Assembly (NCBI GenBank): GCA_016292095.1
Contig: JAEFAB010000009.1
Span: 1 to 64,000, forward strand
Source: Eubacterium sp.
Lineage (GTDB): Bacteria > Bacillota > Clostridia > Lachnospirales > Lachnospiraceae
Direction: 5' to 3'
DNA: 64,000 nt
Positions 53,009 to 60,516 of the stretch are shown here, one piece after another. Within the stretch, counting starts at the first letter, position 1, and every line of letters begins with the position of its first letter. The translations under genes and the position numbers were made by a program. A model generated the notes under the pieces. It was not told where the DNA came from. It saw nothing but the letters and a program-made list of their open reading frames with translations, and did not search any database.

Positions 53009-53539
53009 ATGGAATTATGGGAATTATATGACAACCAAGGAAATAAAACAGGAGAAATCTGGGAGCGACGTCACGGAATGAATGGCTTGATTCCAGAGGG
53101 AAGATACCATCTGGTAAGCGATATTCTTGTGCGTCATAAGGATGGTACTTTTCTTTTGACTCAAAGGCATCCGGATAAGGATACATACCCGGGATTTTGG
53201 GATGCCAGCGCAGGTGGTTCTGCACAAAAAGGGGAAGACCCCTTAGAATGTGCAGCACGAGAATTATTTGAAGAAACGGGAATTCGGGCAGAAAAATTTG
53301 AATTGATCGACATTTCTTTCAGAGATAAAAGTCACAGTTATATTCATTCGTATATTACAGAGGTTGATTGTGATAAGGAGTCCATTGTGTTACAGTTGGA
53401 AGAAACTGTTGCGTATCGTTGGGTGGATGCAAAGGGACTTTTGGATTATGCGGAATCGGATCTTGCAATCAAAACGAAAGTAGAACGGTACAAAAAAATC
53501 TACGAGAAAATCCGAGAAGAAATCAATCAAAAAAGTTGA
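53009..53539 (+). CDS. NUDIX hydrolase
   Basis: A 176-residue protein with a complete Nudix box (GGSAQKGEDPLECAARELFEETGI, about 70-93) containing the REXXEE-type Glu residues. The YHLVSDILVRHKDGTFLLTQR start resembles the branch with isopentenyl diphosphate isomerase-like and YfcD-like enzymes. Hydrolyses a nucleoside or other diphosphate; substrate not predictable. AAAGGAG precedes the ATG, 17 bases after the GNAT gene. Confidence 0.88.
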   Translation: MELWELYDNQGNKTGEIWERRHGMNGLIPEGRYHLVSDILVRHKDGTFLLTQRHPDKDTYPGFWDASAGGSAQKGEDPLECAARELFEETGIRAEKFELIDISFRDKSHSYIHSYITEVDCDKESIVLQLEETVAYRWVDAKGLLDYAESDLAIKTKVERYKKIYEKIREEINQKS

Positions 53540-53564
53540 CATTGTAAATTTAGTGTTGTACCAT
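53536..53564 (+). promoter_or_regulatory. Predicted promoter of the small ORF unit
   Basis: TTGACA (53536-53541), 17 bases, TACCAT (53559-53564). It overlaps the end of the NUDIX gene. The -35 is perfect and the -10 weak. Confidence 0.45.
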
Positions 53565-53606
53565 AAGTAGCAAATATATCGATATATTTTTGGAAAGGAG
53601 AGCGTC

Positions 53607-53720
53607 ATGCAGAACAAGAGAATGATTTCACATTTGCATATTAACATGATTATGGCTATGATTCATTGCGATTATGGTTTTATTGCTGATGGAAATTATT
53701 TGATGTTGCAGGATGACTGA
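53607..53720 (+). CDS. 37-residue small protein
   Basis: A short reading frame with the sequence start MQNKRMISHLHINMIMAMIH and end DGNYLMLQDD. AAGGAG (53595-53600) lies 6 bases upstream of the ATG, a better site than many genes here have. The frame is bracketed by a promoter (53536-53564) and a strong terminator (53751-53797), so it forms a full transcription unit in a gap with no other gene. The middle is Met/His/Ile-rich and mildly hydrophobic, without a clear signal peptide. Function unknown; a peptide toxin, a leader or a signalling peptide are options. Confidence 0.5.
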   Translation: MQNKRMISHLHINMIMAMIHCDYGFIADGNYLMLQDD

Positions 53721-53750
53721 TATTCCGAAAAGAAAGTTATTAAAATGCAG

Positions 53751-53797
53751 AAAAGAACCATCAGACAATGTATTTGTTTGATGGTTCTTTTATTTTA
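53751..53797 (+). terminator. Terminator after the small ORF
   Basis: AAAAGAACCATCA (53751-53763) pairs perfectly with TGATGGTTCTTTT (53779-53791), followed by more T. Confidence 0.85.
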
Positions 53798-53808
53798 AGG
53801 AGGAAACA

Positions 53809-54216
53809 ATGAAGTATTACAGAGTTCACACAAAAGAAAATGCGTATATTACCGGACAGCCCAGAGGAATTTTTACCGCGGTCTGGAAGTTGGTAGAGGA
53901 AGGTGTTATGAATGAGAAAGAGGTAGAAACCTATTGGAAAAACAAAGCATATTTTGAAAAGGTACTTCCGGTGCCTCCCTTCTACGAACAGGGAAATCCT
54001 GAGGGAGCAGTCACCTGGTTTAAGGACAATGCCCAGGGAAATGACATTTATGAGCAGATGACATTTTACCGTGAAATGGCAAAGAAGTACGGGACTCGAT
54101 TATATAAGTCGGTGAGTAATGAAATCCCGGGAGAAGTTATTTATGAGGATGACTTCCAAATCGCAGTAAAGAATGTAAGAGACGACATAGAATTTAAAAC
54201 AGAGGAGATTGTGTAA
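53809..54216 (+). CDS. Hypothetical protein
   Basis: A 135-residue soluble protein, not recognised. The start MKYYRVHTKENAYITGQPRGIFTAVW and the segment VTWFKDNAQGNDIYEQMTFYREMAKKYG suggest a small alpha/beta fold. AAGGAGG precedes the ATG. The next gene starts at the base after its stop, so the two are translationally coupled and may act together. Confidence 0.6.
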   Translation: MKYYRVHTKENAYITGQPRGIFTAVWKLVEEGVMNEKEVETYWKNKAYFEKVLPVPPFYEQGNPEGAVTWFKDNAQGNDIYEQMTFYREMAKKYGTRLYKSVSNEIPGEVIYEDDFQIAVKNVRDDIEFKTEEIV

Positions 54217-55026
54217 ATGAAAAAATATGAAAAACAGGATTGCTCGGAATTAAGAGCGTTAATCGAGGAAGATAAAGTCCCTTATGCGGTGTTATATCGC
54301 ATTATCGGAGATGGCGTTGGAACAGTTATTACAGATCATAAGAGGATTGTGATTACCTGTTCCGGAACGAATTTTTATCCACTTTGGGTTTGGACGGCAA
54401 AGGATGTTACGAAGGAGGAATTGAATCAGATTTATGAAGTGCTGAAAACTGAGTTTGCCCCTTTGAGCGATTATCGTATCAATACAAGACAGGATATTGC
54501 CGATTATTTAATAGGGAGAATCAATGAAGATGGCGGAGGGTTTAAAGCGTTAGTGAATATCAATTCCTATGAATGCCCGGTTCCGAAAAAGCCAAAAGAA
54601 AAGGTGGATGGAAAAGGCGGAAGACTTGCTAAAGATGAAGTAGAGCTTGCGGCAAGGTTGACGCGGGAAGCAAGTCAGGCCATCAGCGGACTTGTTGTTT
54701 CCGAAGAGGATAGTATCAAGAGTGCCCGAGAAGGTCTTGAACAACAGGATTTATTTGTCTGGAGAAACGCTGAGGGAAAAGCAGTGTCCTTCTGTCATAA
54801 GCGTTTCGAATCTGATGAATATATTGCAGTAACGAATTGCTACACCGTGAAGGAGGAACGGGGCAAGCGCTACGCCGGCTGGCTGATCAATCAGGTTTGC
54901 GAAGAAATTATCAGTGATGGAAAAATACCATTGCTTTATGCAGATGCGGATTATGTTTCATCCAATCGATGTTACCAAAACATTGGATTTGTGCTGAACA
55001 GCACGCTGGTGACTATAGGGAAATAA
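54217..55026 (+). CDS. GNAT-like acetyltransferase with N-terminal extension
   Basis: A 269-residue protein. The first 125 residues form a separate domain (VPYAVLYRIIGDGVGTVITDHKRIVITCSG). The C-terminal part (about 145-269) is GNAT-like: TNCYTVKEERGKRYAGWLINQVCEEI holds the acetyl-CoA loop RGKRYA, and SSNRCYQNIGF is the closing motif. Coupled to the upstream hypothetical gene. Substrate unknown. Confidence 0.75.
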   Translation: MKKYEKQDCSELRALIEEDKVPYAVLYRIIGDGVGTVITDHKRIVITCSGTNFYPLWVWTAKDVTKEELNQIYEVLKTEFAPLSDYRINTRQDIADYLIGRINEDGGGFKALVNINSYECPVPKKPKEKVDGKGGRLAKDEVELAARLTREASQAISGLVVSEEDSIKSAREGLEQQDLFVWRNAEGKAVSFCHKRFESDEYIAVTNCYTVKEERGKRYAGWLINQVCEEIISDGKIPLLYADADYVSSNRCYQNIGFVLNSTLVTIGK

Positions 55027-55105
55027 TATTTAAAAGAATTTGAAGATGTGATACAATAAAAGGGCTGTTGAAATAGCATTGAAGAATAATTAACAGGAGT
55101 ATGTT

Positions 55106-55525
55106 ATGGACAATCAGGAAAAAAATGAATTGACACCGGAGGAAAATCAAGAGGCTAAAAAGTGGTGTACACTATCCTTGTTGTGTATGTTTGGCGTTCC
55201 AATGATTTCCCTAATGATGGATAGTTTGGCAAGTAAAATTTTGGGGATCCGTGGTAATGTGATGGATCATATTCAGACTTGTCTTACATCGATTTGTATA
55301 ATTGCTCACATTGCAGCATGGGGACTAATGATTTCCGTTCGGGTTAAATACCCTCAAAGCACAATGGGGAAAGTGCTGATGTGGTTATATATCGTTTTGA
55401 TATTTCTTGCCGTAATATTATTTGTTGTATTTATAGTGTTACTGGTTTGGGCATTAGGCGAGATCATAAAGAGCTGCGGAGACACTTGTGAAGACACTTT
55501 TAAAGGTTGCGGCGAAATCGGATAA
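55106..55525 (+). CDS. Small membrane protein with Cys-rich tail
   Basis: A 139-residue protein with three hydrophobic helices (about 25-50, 62-82, 90-118) and a C-terminal tail with four cysteines (SCGDTCEDTFKGCGEIG). Not recognised. ACAGGAG precedes the ATG. It lies 17 bases before the Lgt-like gene and is probably co-transcribed with it. Confidence 0.6.
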   Translation: MDNQEKNELTPEENQEAKKWCTLSLLCMFGVPMISLMMDSLASKILGIRGNVMDHIQTCLTSICIIAHIAAWGLMISVRVKYPQSTMGKVLMWLYIVLIFLAVILFVVFIVLLVWALGEIIKSCGDTCEDTFKGCGEIG

Positions 55526-55542
55526 GTCAAGGAGGCAATGAA

Positions 55543-56232
55543 ATGTATATACCAAAACTAAAGTACACATTTTATACGCCAATTGTCCTTAGTTCTATTG
55601 TGATCGGCGTTGCGGTTTCCTGTCTGCTAATGAAAAAAGCGGGCGCAAAGAAGGAGACCATAAGATACACAGCACTTTTCACTTTTATTTCGATATTACT
55701 TTTTTCCTATTTGATGGGAATTAATCTTTCGGGAAATATTTATCAAGTAGGATTTGTTGGGGCAGGCGGTGCGCTGGGATTGATTGTTGGCGCAATCGGT
55801 TCTGCGTTGATACATCGAGATCATATTCGGGACTCTGTTGCAGCATGGATTATTGTGGCACCGTTGATGTACGGACTTTCTAAAATATCTTGCCACATTG
55901 CCGGATGTTGTAATGGAATTCCTTATAAGGGTCCGTTTTACGTATCTTATGGCGTGAAAAACGGAAAGTGTTTTTTTCCGGTTCAATTGCTGGAAGTGGT
56001 GGTATTTCTTTTGATTTTTGTTTGTGGCCTGACATTATATATGAAAGGGAAAGAACAACTGAGAGTTGCTGAAATTGTTTTGGTGATTTCTGCACTGTCA
56101 AAGGTTGGAATTGAATTTCTGAGGGAATCCCATATGGGAAAGATTGTTTCCGGGTACCAGGTAATCGTGTTATTGATTGCATGCGGTGGTGTTATTGGAA
56201 TGGAAAGAATTAGAAAAATAAGAAAAAGCTGA
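55543..56232 (+). CDS. Lgt-like prolipoprotein diacylglyceryl transferase family protein
   Basis: A 229-residue membrane protein with about seven helices. The central KISCHIAGCCNGIPYKGPFYVSYG and the later FFPVQLLEVVVFLLIF match the Lgt family (GxxxCFxxGCCyG; HPTQLYE). It is shorter and more divergent than true Lgt, so it may be a paralogue with another acceptor. The start at 55543 follows AAGGAGG; the frame extends 12 codons upstream without a site. Confidence 0.72.
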   Translation: MYIPKLKYTFYTPIVLSSIVIGVAVSCLLMKKAGAKKETIRYTALFTFISILLFSYLMGINLSGNIYQVGFVGAGGALGLIVGAIGSALIHRDHIRDSVAAWIIVAPLMYGLSKISCHIAGCCNGIPYKGPFYVSYGVKNGKCFFPVQLLEVVVFLLIFVCGLTLYMKGKEQLRVAEIVLVISALSKVGIEFLRESHMGKIVSGYQVIVLLIACGGVIGMERIRKIRKS

Positions 56233-56262
56233 TACCAAAGTTATTTGGTACCGGCTTTTTTT
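56223..56262 (+). terminator. Terminator after the Lgt-like gene
   Basis: AAAAAGC-GATACCAAA and TTTGGTACC-GGCTTTTT pair with a small imperfection, followed by a T-run. Confidence 0.7.
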
Positions 56263-56399
56263 AGATGTCGAATAAAAAAGATGACATAAATTATAAATAG
56301 TATTAAGGCAAATCCAAGTCCTATCGGATACGCAATCGCAGTAGATAGATTTAAACCTCTTTCAGCGGTCAGAATATAAGTAAAACAAACTGCCGACAT
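56241..56399 (-). pseudogene. Possible remnant of a membrane protein gene
   Basis: The minus strand holds an open frame of 52 codons (MSAVCFTYILTAERGLNLS..., then a strongly hydrophobic stretch AYPIGLGFALILFIIYVIFF and a basic end RHLKKAGTK). It has no ribosome binding site and the frame is open a little upstream to a TAA, so it looks like the C-terminal remnant of a decayed membrane protein gene. It could also be chance. The rest of 56263-56484 shows nothing else. Confidence 0.25.
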
Positions 56400-56484
56400 A
56401 AACTTGACATAAGGTTTTCTGATTGTTAAACTTATTTATGCGTTAACTACGCTGAATATACAGTTGATAAGGAGTATTGAAAAA

Positions 56485-56844
56485 ATGAAAAGTTGTGAAG
56501 TATGTGGATTCCAAATGTTTGACAGGGAATCTGTATGTCCTAATTGTGGGACGGTTGATGAAGGTGGACGAACAAAATCGAAAACCTCGGGGAATGATTC
56601 TGTAAAATTTTATATGGCGGCATTGGCATTCTTTATTCCGCTTATCGGATTAATTGCGTTTTTTGTTAAAAAGAACAAACAGCCGAATGCAGCGCGTGTA
56701 TATTTAAGTGTGGCTGTTATTTCGTGGTTATTAGGGCTTGTATTTTCTATCGTTGCTTTTGATCGTCTTCAAAAGATTGCGGAAAGCAACTACTACCGTG
56801 TTCAGTACGAGTATAATCGCAATTATGATTTCAGTGGTAAATAA
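56485..56844 (+). CDS. Zinc-ribbon membrane protein
   Basis: A 119-residue protein with an N-terminal zinc ribbon (CEVCGF...CPNCG, residues about 4-24) and two membrane helices (about 45-65 and 73-95), of the zinc-ribbon plus DUF4190-like small membrane protein type. The start at 56485 follows AAGGAG. Single gene with a terminator 13 bases later. Function unknown. Confidence 0.7.
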   Translation: MKSCEVCGFQMFDRESVCPNCGTVDEGGRTKSKTSGNDSVKFYMAALAFFIPLIGLIAFFVKKNKQPNAARVYLSVAVISWLLGLVFSIVAFDRLQKIAESNYYRVQYEYNRNYDFSGK

Positions 56845-56856
56845 GAAGTATTTAAG

Positions 56857-56885
56857 AACCCTCTGTCTGTTTGGCAGAGGGTTTA
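56857..56885 (+). terminator. Terminator after the zinc-ribbon gene
   Basis: AACCCTCTG pairs with CAGAGGGTT around a nine-base loop, followed by TTA. Confidence 0.65.
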
Positions 56886-56914
56886 TCAGATAGAGAAGAA
56901 ATGGGGATGAGAGA

Positions 56915-57868
56915 ATGATTATTCAGACCGGCGCAAGAACAGATATTCCTGCATTTTATGCGGAGTGGTTCGTGAATCGAATTAAGGAAGGATACGTAAT
57001 GGTTCGCAATCCTTATTACCCGGAGCAGGTGACTAAGTATCAGTTGACTCCGGACGTTGTGGATTTGATAGGATTTTGTACGAAGAATCCGGCGCCCATG
57101 TTTCCGTATATGGATGTGTTGAAGGATTTTGGACAGTATTGGTTTGTAACAATTACGCCATACGGAAAAGAGATTGAGCCGAATGTTCCGGAAAAAGAGG
57201 TAGTAATGCAGGATTTCAGAAAACTATCTAAAATAGTTGGCGTGGATTCCGTGGCATGGCGTTATGATCCGATTTTGATTGATGATACCTATACCTTGGA
57301 ACGGCATATTGCGGATTTTAAACATATGGCAGGAACGCTGGCGGGATATACAAAAACCTGTGTCATTTCCTTTATTGATTTGTACAAGAAGGTGCAAAGG
57401 AATTTTCCGGAAGCAAAAGAAGTGACAGAGAAAGAACGACTGATTCTGGGAAAAGCCTTTTCGGAAATTGCTCAAAGCAATGGAATGATTGTGAAGGCAT
57501 GTGCTGAAGGAAGAGACTTAGAGCGATTTGGTGTGGATTGCGATGGTTGCCTTACGGTTGAAACCTTTGAAACTGCATTGCATCGACACTTGAAAGCGCC
57601 GAAAAAGAAGAGCCAGCGTGGATTGGCCTGTGCCTGTTATTTAGGTGCTGATATTGGAAGCTATGATACCTGTGGACATCTTTGCAGATATTGCTATGCA
57701 AATACAAGAAAAGATGTGGTTCATGATAATATGAAAAAACACGATCCAAACTCTCCGTTTTTGGTAGGGCACAGTATGAGAGATGATATTGTTCATGAGG
57801 CAAAGCAGGAGTCCTGGATTGACGAACAGGTGCAGTTTGATTTTGAAAAAATGGGAGAATTTTATTAG
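56915..57868 (+). CDS. DUF1848 family protein (radical SAM-like cluster motif)
   Basis: A 317-residue protein with the DUF1848 layout: SGARTDIPAFY-type opening (here TGARTDIPAFYAEWF), MVRNPYYP, WFVTITPYG, WRYDPI and a C-terminal cysteine-rich region. CGHLCRYCYA (about 254-263) has the CxxxCxxC spacing of a 4Fe-4S cluster, and CDGC and CACYLGADIG add further cysteines. The reaction is not known to me. The downstream GNAT gene starts 10 bases later and is probably co-transcribed. Confidence 0.85.
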   Translation: MIIQTGARTDIPAFYAEWFVNRIKEGYVMVRNPYYPEQVTKYQLTPDVVDLIGFCTKNPAPMFPYMDVLKDFGQYWFVTITPYGKEIEPNVPEKEVVMQDFRKLSKIVGVDSVAWRYDPILIDDTYTLERHIADFKHMAGTLAGYTKTCVISFIDLYKKVQRNFPEAKEVTEKERLILGKAFSEIAQSNGMIVKACAEGRDLERFGVDCDGCLTVETFETALHRHLKAPKKKSQRGLACACYLGADIGSYDTCGHLCRYCYANTRKDVVHDNMKKHDPNSPFLVGHSMRDDIVHEAKQESWIDEQVQFDFEKMGEFY

Positions 57869-57878
57869 AGAGGTAAAA

Positions 57879-58358
57879 ATGAAAACAGTTAGAAGAGCAG
57901 AGGAAAAAGATATTCCGAAAATATTAGAATTGTTGGTTCAGGTGGACATGGTTCATCATAAGGGACGACCGGATTTGTTCAAAGGACCGGCAACAAAGTA
58001 TAACGCAGAAGAACTAAAAGAAATTCTTCAGGATGAAAAGACACCGGTCTTTGTGTGTGTGGACGGAGCGGACATCCCCATGGGGCATGCATTTTGTATT
58101 CAACAACACAATCCAAACGACCATGTGCTGACAGATGTGAAGACTCTTTATATCGATGATATCTGTGTAGATGAACAGCAACGAGGGAAAAATGTGGGAA
58201 AGACCCTCTATGAGTATCTGGTAGGTTATGCGAAGGAGAATGGTTATTATAACATTACTTTAAATGTATGGACCTGCAATCCCGGTGCAATGAAATTTTA
58301 TGAAGCAATGGGGTTGGTTCCACAGAAAATAGGAATGGAAAAGATTATAGAAGAGTAG
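57879..58358 (+). CDS. GNAT family N-acetyltransferase
   Basis: A 159-residue acetyltransferase with IDDICVDEQQRGKNVGKTLYEYL (acetyl-CoA loop QQRGKNVG) and the end NPGAMKFYEAMGL. The start MKTVRRAEEKDIPKIL at 57879 follows AGAGAGG; the frame open upstream lies inside DUF1848. Third plain GNAT of this accessory region. Substrate unknown. Confidence 0.85.
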   Translation: MKTVRRAEEKDIPKILELLVQVDMVHHKGRPDLFKGPATKYNAEELKEILQDEKTPVFVCVDGADIPMGHAFCIQQHNPNDHVLTDVKTLYIDDICVDEQQRGKNVGKTLYEYLVGYAKENGYYNITLNVWTCNPGAMKFYEAMGLVPQKIGMEKIIEE

Positions 58359-58410
58359 TAGAGACTACTGGGATTCATGAATGTGAATTTCAGTAGTTTT
58401 TTTGTTGGAA

Positions 58411-58702
58411 TACCATAGGAAAGCGTTTTATAAAAAGTGTAAGGTACATTTGGAAGAATGAAAAATAGAAGATATACCATAAGACTGCATAAAAAAAGAA
58501 ACGCAAGGTACGCTTTAAAAAAAGAAAAAGATGAGACGTACCATAATGTTAGATAAAATGAAAAACATAAGGTACATCGAAGAGAGGCGTGCAGGTATGA
58601 GTGTACCATACAAATCAAACTTTCACATAGTGCAGGGTACAGGCGCCCAAAACGCTTCTCAAAAGTGTACCGTGCAAATCATATTTTCACAGAATACAGG
58701 GT
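58411..58702 (+). repeat. Array 2: alternating inverted sites every 32 bp (about 64-bp period)
   Basis: TACCATA (or TACCGTG) starts at 58411, 58475, 58539, 58604 and 58668. AAGGTA(C) or GGGTA closes each 36-base unit, GGTA starting at 58443, 58507, 58571, 58636 and 58699. Sites of opposite orientation therefore alternate every 31-33 bases. Interiors vary, though units 4 and 5 are alike; the segments between units are 28 or 29 bases and unrelated. The build resembles array 1 but the arm sequence differs. No gene of its own is attached; the GNAT gene ends 52 bases upstream. Confidence 0.85.
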
Positions 58703-58723
58703 AAAGCCTCCCCCAAAAAGGGA

Positions 58724-58822
58724 TTGTGCAATTTTTCGGAAAATCGTGCGATGAAAAGACATTGTGCAAAGTGCACAATTTGCTAAACGTTTTTATGGAG
58801 TTTTGGTGCAAAAACATTGTGA
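58724..58822 (+). repeat. Cluster of TTGTGCA repeats
   Basis: TTGTGCA occurs at 58724 and 58762, its complement TGCACAA at 58772 (forming a 17-base palindrome with the second copy), and GGTGCA and TTGTG follow near 58805 and 58817. They lie between array 2 and the sugar operon promoter. They could be a decayed array or operator sites. Together with array 2 they fill the 58359-58843 gap. Confidence 0.4.
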
Positions 58823-58843
58823 AATATGTTTTTTTGCAGAATA

Positions 58844-58872
58844 TTGACAATTATTTCCCGTGGTGTTAATAT
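58844..58872 (+). promoter_or_regulatory. Promoter of the sugar ABC/GH65 operon
   Basis: TTGACA (58844-58849), 17 bases, TAATAT (58867-58872). The leader to the first gene is about 140 bases. Confidence 0.75.
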
Positions 58873-58873
58873 T

Positions 58874-58889
58874 AGTTTAACGTTAAACT
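58874..58889. promoter_or_regulatory. LacI-family operator O1
   Basis: AGTTTAACGTTAAACT is a perfect 16-bp palindrome with the central CG-type core of LacI/GalR operators. It sits directly after the -10, over the expected transcription start, so bound repressor would block initiation. Confidence 0.7.
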
Positions 58890-58933
58890 TAATCAAACTT
58901 ATTCGAGTTGATGCGATTAAGATAAAACAGAAC

Positions 58934-58973
58934 ATTCACCTAATTTCGGGGGATTTTCGGAAACTAGGTGAAG
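58934..58973 (+). other. Hairpin in the sugar operon leader
   Basis: TTCACCTA-TTTC and GAAA-TAGGTGAA pair with one A-C mismatch around a G-rich loop. It lies between the two operators, has no T-run, and may be a 5' stabilising stem. Confidence 0.4.
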
Positions 58974-58987
58974 TTTATCGTTAAACT
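58972..58987. promoter_or_regulatory. LacI-family operator O2
   Basis: AGTTTATCGTTAAACT, one base from the perfect palindrome of O1 and 98 bases from it. A second site at this distance suits DNA looping by a tetramer or a roadblock to transcription. Confidence 0.65.
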
Positions 58988-59020
58988 ATTTCTCAACAGT
59001 ATAATTAAAGGAGGAAAAGC

Positions 59021-60439
59021 ATGATGAGAAAGAATTTTGGCAAGAAGGCAATAAGCCTTGCGTTAATTGCAGCGATGTCCGTAACAATGATTACAGGATG
59101 TGGAGACAACAAAAAAGCAAAGAATGATGGAAAGACAACAGTAACATTAGGCATCTGGCCTTCAGACGATTTGGTTGATGATATTTCAACATTCGAAGGT
59201 TATGTAGACACAATGAAAGAATTACATCCGGATGTAGTGATTGAACCGGCACATTACACATATGCCACAGATACATTCGTTTCATTAGCTTCATCAGGAA
59301 ACTGTCCGACAATTTTTGATACATGGTTTACAGAACCACAGAAATTGATTAACCAGGGATTAGTTGCTGACATTACAGAAGAAGTTAAGGCAAGAGGCTG
59401 GGACAAAAAGATGAACCCGGATGTATTAAAGATTATGTCTGATGAAGACGGACACATTTACGGTATTGCCCGTGATGCATACGCTTTAGGTGTTATGTGT
59501 AACGTAAACCTTTTCAAAGAAGCAGGATTAGTTGACGAAGACGGAATTCCAAAATTCCCTCAGACATGGGAAGAACTTGCAGAAACAGCAAAGACAATTA
59601 AAGATAAGACAGGTTCTGCAGGCTTCTGTTTACTTGCTAAAGATAATGCAGGTGGATGGCACTTCTCAAACATCGCTTGGGCATTTGGTGCAACTCTTTG
59701 TAAAGACAATGGCGATGGAACATACACATCAAACTTAAATTCTAAAGAAGCAGTAGATGCTATGAAATATGTATATGACTTAAAGTGGAAATATGACGTA
59801 TTAACTGCTGATCCAACAGCTGAAAACTGGGATTCAGGATTCCAGCAGATCGGAACTGATGCTTGTGCAATGTACATTGCAGCAAATGATGCGGTTGATA
59901 AGCCAACTCAGGTTAACGGACTTGCAACAGACAAGCTTGCAATGTGCGCAATCCCTGCAGGACCAAACGGAGATCAGTATTCCTTAACAGGTGGTACACC
60001 TTATATGTTCTCTAAGGATGCTTCAAAAGAAGAAATCAATGCAGCGTTAGACTTCTTAGAAGTAATGGGTAGAACACCGGACGTAAACGATACAATGATT
60101 CAGGGACTTCAGGCAGATGCAGCAAAGAGAAAGAACAACGGTGTTCCTGTAATTAAACCATTCCCATGCTGGATTAACGAAGACAGACTTGAAGCAGAAC
60201 AGAAAGTATTGGAAGAATACAAGAATGTTGATGAAAGATTATACAGCAACTACTTTGATACAACAGGAAAAGAAGGAAACTTAAGATCAGAAGAACCTGG
60301 AGAAACTCAGGAAATGTATGCACAGCTTACAAATGTACTTCAGGATGTAGTAACAAATAAGGATTGTGATATCCAGAAATTAATGGATACAGCAAATGAA
60401 AATTACCAGAAGATTTTAGATAGTAAATATCATAAATAA
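59021..60439 (+). CDS. Sugar ABC transporter substrate-binding lipoprotein
   Basis: Extracellular solute-binding protein, 472 residues, family 1 (MalE-like). The signal peptide ends in a lipobox (TMITGC, Cys27). The mature protein opens TVTLGIWPSDD and has the hinge-type segments IFDTWFTEPQKLINQGLVAD and YSLTGGTPYMFSKDASKEEINAALDF. AAGGAGG precedes ATG 59021. First gene of an operon with two permeases and a GH65 enzyme, so it probably binds an alpha-linked disaccharide or short oligosaccharide. No ATPase is encoded here; a shared MsmK-type ATPase is expected elsewhere. Confidence 0.92.
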   Translation: MMRKNFGKKAISLALIAAMSVTMITGCGDNKKAKNDGKTTVTLGIWPSDDLVDDISTFEGYVDTMKELHPDVVIEPAHYTYATDTFVSLASSGNCPTIFDTWFTEPQKLINQGLVADITEEVKARGWDKKMNPDVLKIMSDEDGHIYGIARDAYALGVMCNVNLFKEAGLVDEDGIPKFPQTWEELAETAKTIKDKTGSAGFCLLAKDNAGGWHFSNIAWAFGATLCKDNGDGTYTSNLNSKEAVDAMKYVYDLKWKYDVLTADPTAENWDSGFQQIGTDACAMYIAANDAVDKPTQVNGLATDKLAMCAIPAGPNGDQYSLTGGTPYMFSKDASKEEINAALDFLEVMGRTPDVNDTMIQGLQADAAKRKNNGVPVIKPFPCWINEDRLEAEQKVLEEYKNVDERLYSNYFDTTGKEGNLRSEEPGETQEMYAQLTNVLQDVVTNKDCDIQKLMDTANENYQKILDSKYHK

Positions 60440-60457
60440 TCCCCTTTCAACTCAATG

Positions 60458-60479
60458 TGCCCCTGTAAAAAGGGGCGCA
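60458..60479 (+). other. Intercistronic hairpin after the binding-protein gene
   Basis: TGTGCCCC and GGGGCGCA pair around a short A-rich loop, without a T-run. Such stems often protect the binding-protein message and give it higher expression than the permeases. Confidence 0.5.
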
Positions 60480-60516
60480 TACTCTAAAGGGACATAACAG
60501 GAGGAGGAACCCGAAA

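Noticed and set aside
53557-53566. GTACCATAAG in the small ORF promoter as a stray copy of the array 2 site
   Set aside because: A single match of about ten bases without the paired AAGGTA at the right distance; it overlaps a -10 element, so chance is enough.
58411-58702. Array 2 as a CRISPR array
   Set aside because: The 36/28 sizes are CRISPR-like, but the 36-base units share only their ends, inverted sites alternate evenly every 32 bases, and there are no cas genes or leader.
51352-58702. Accessory island as an integron cassette array
   Set aside because: No integrase gene or attC-like sites; the palindromes are only at the edges and not after each gene.
58298-58850. Minus-strand open frames over array 2 (58298-58618 and 58659-58850)
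   Set aside because: They are translations of low-complexity repeat sequence, without ribosome binding sites or recognisable protein features.
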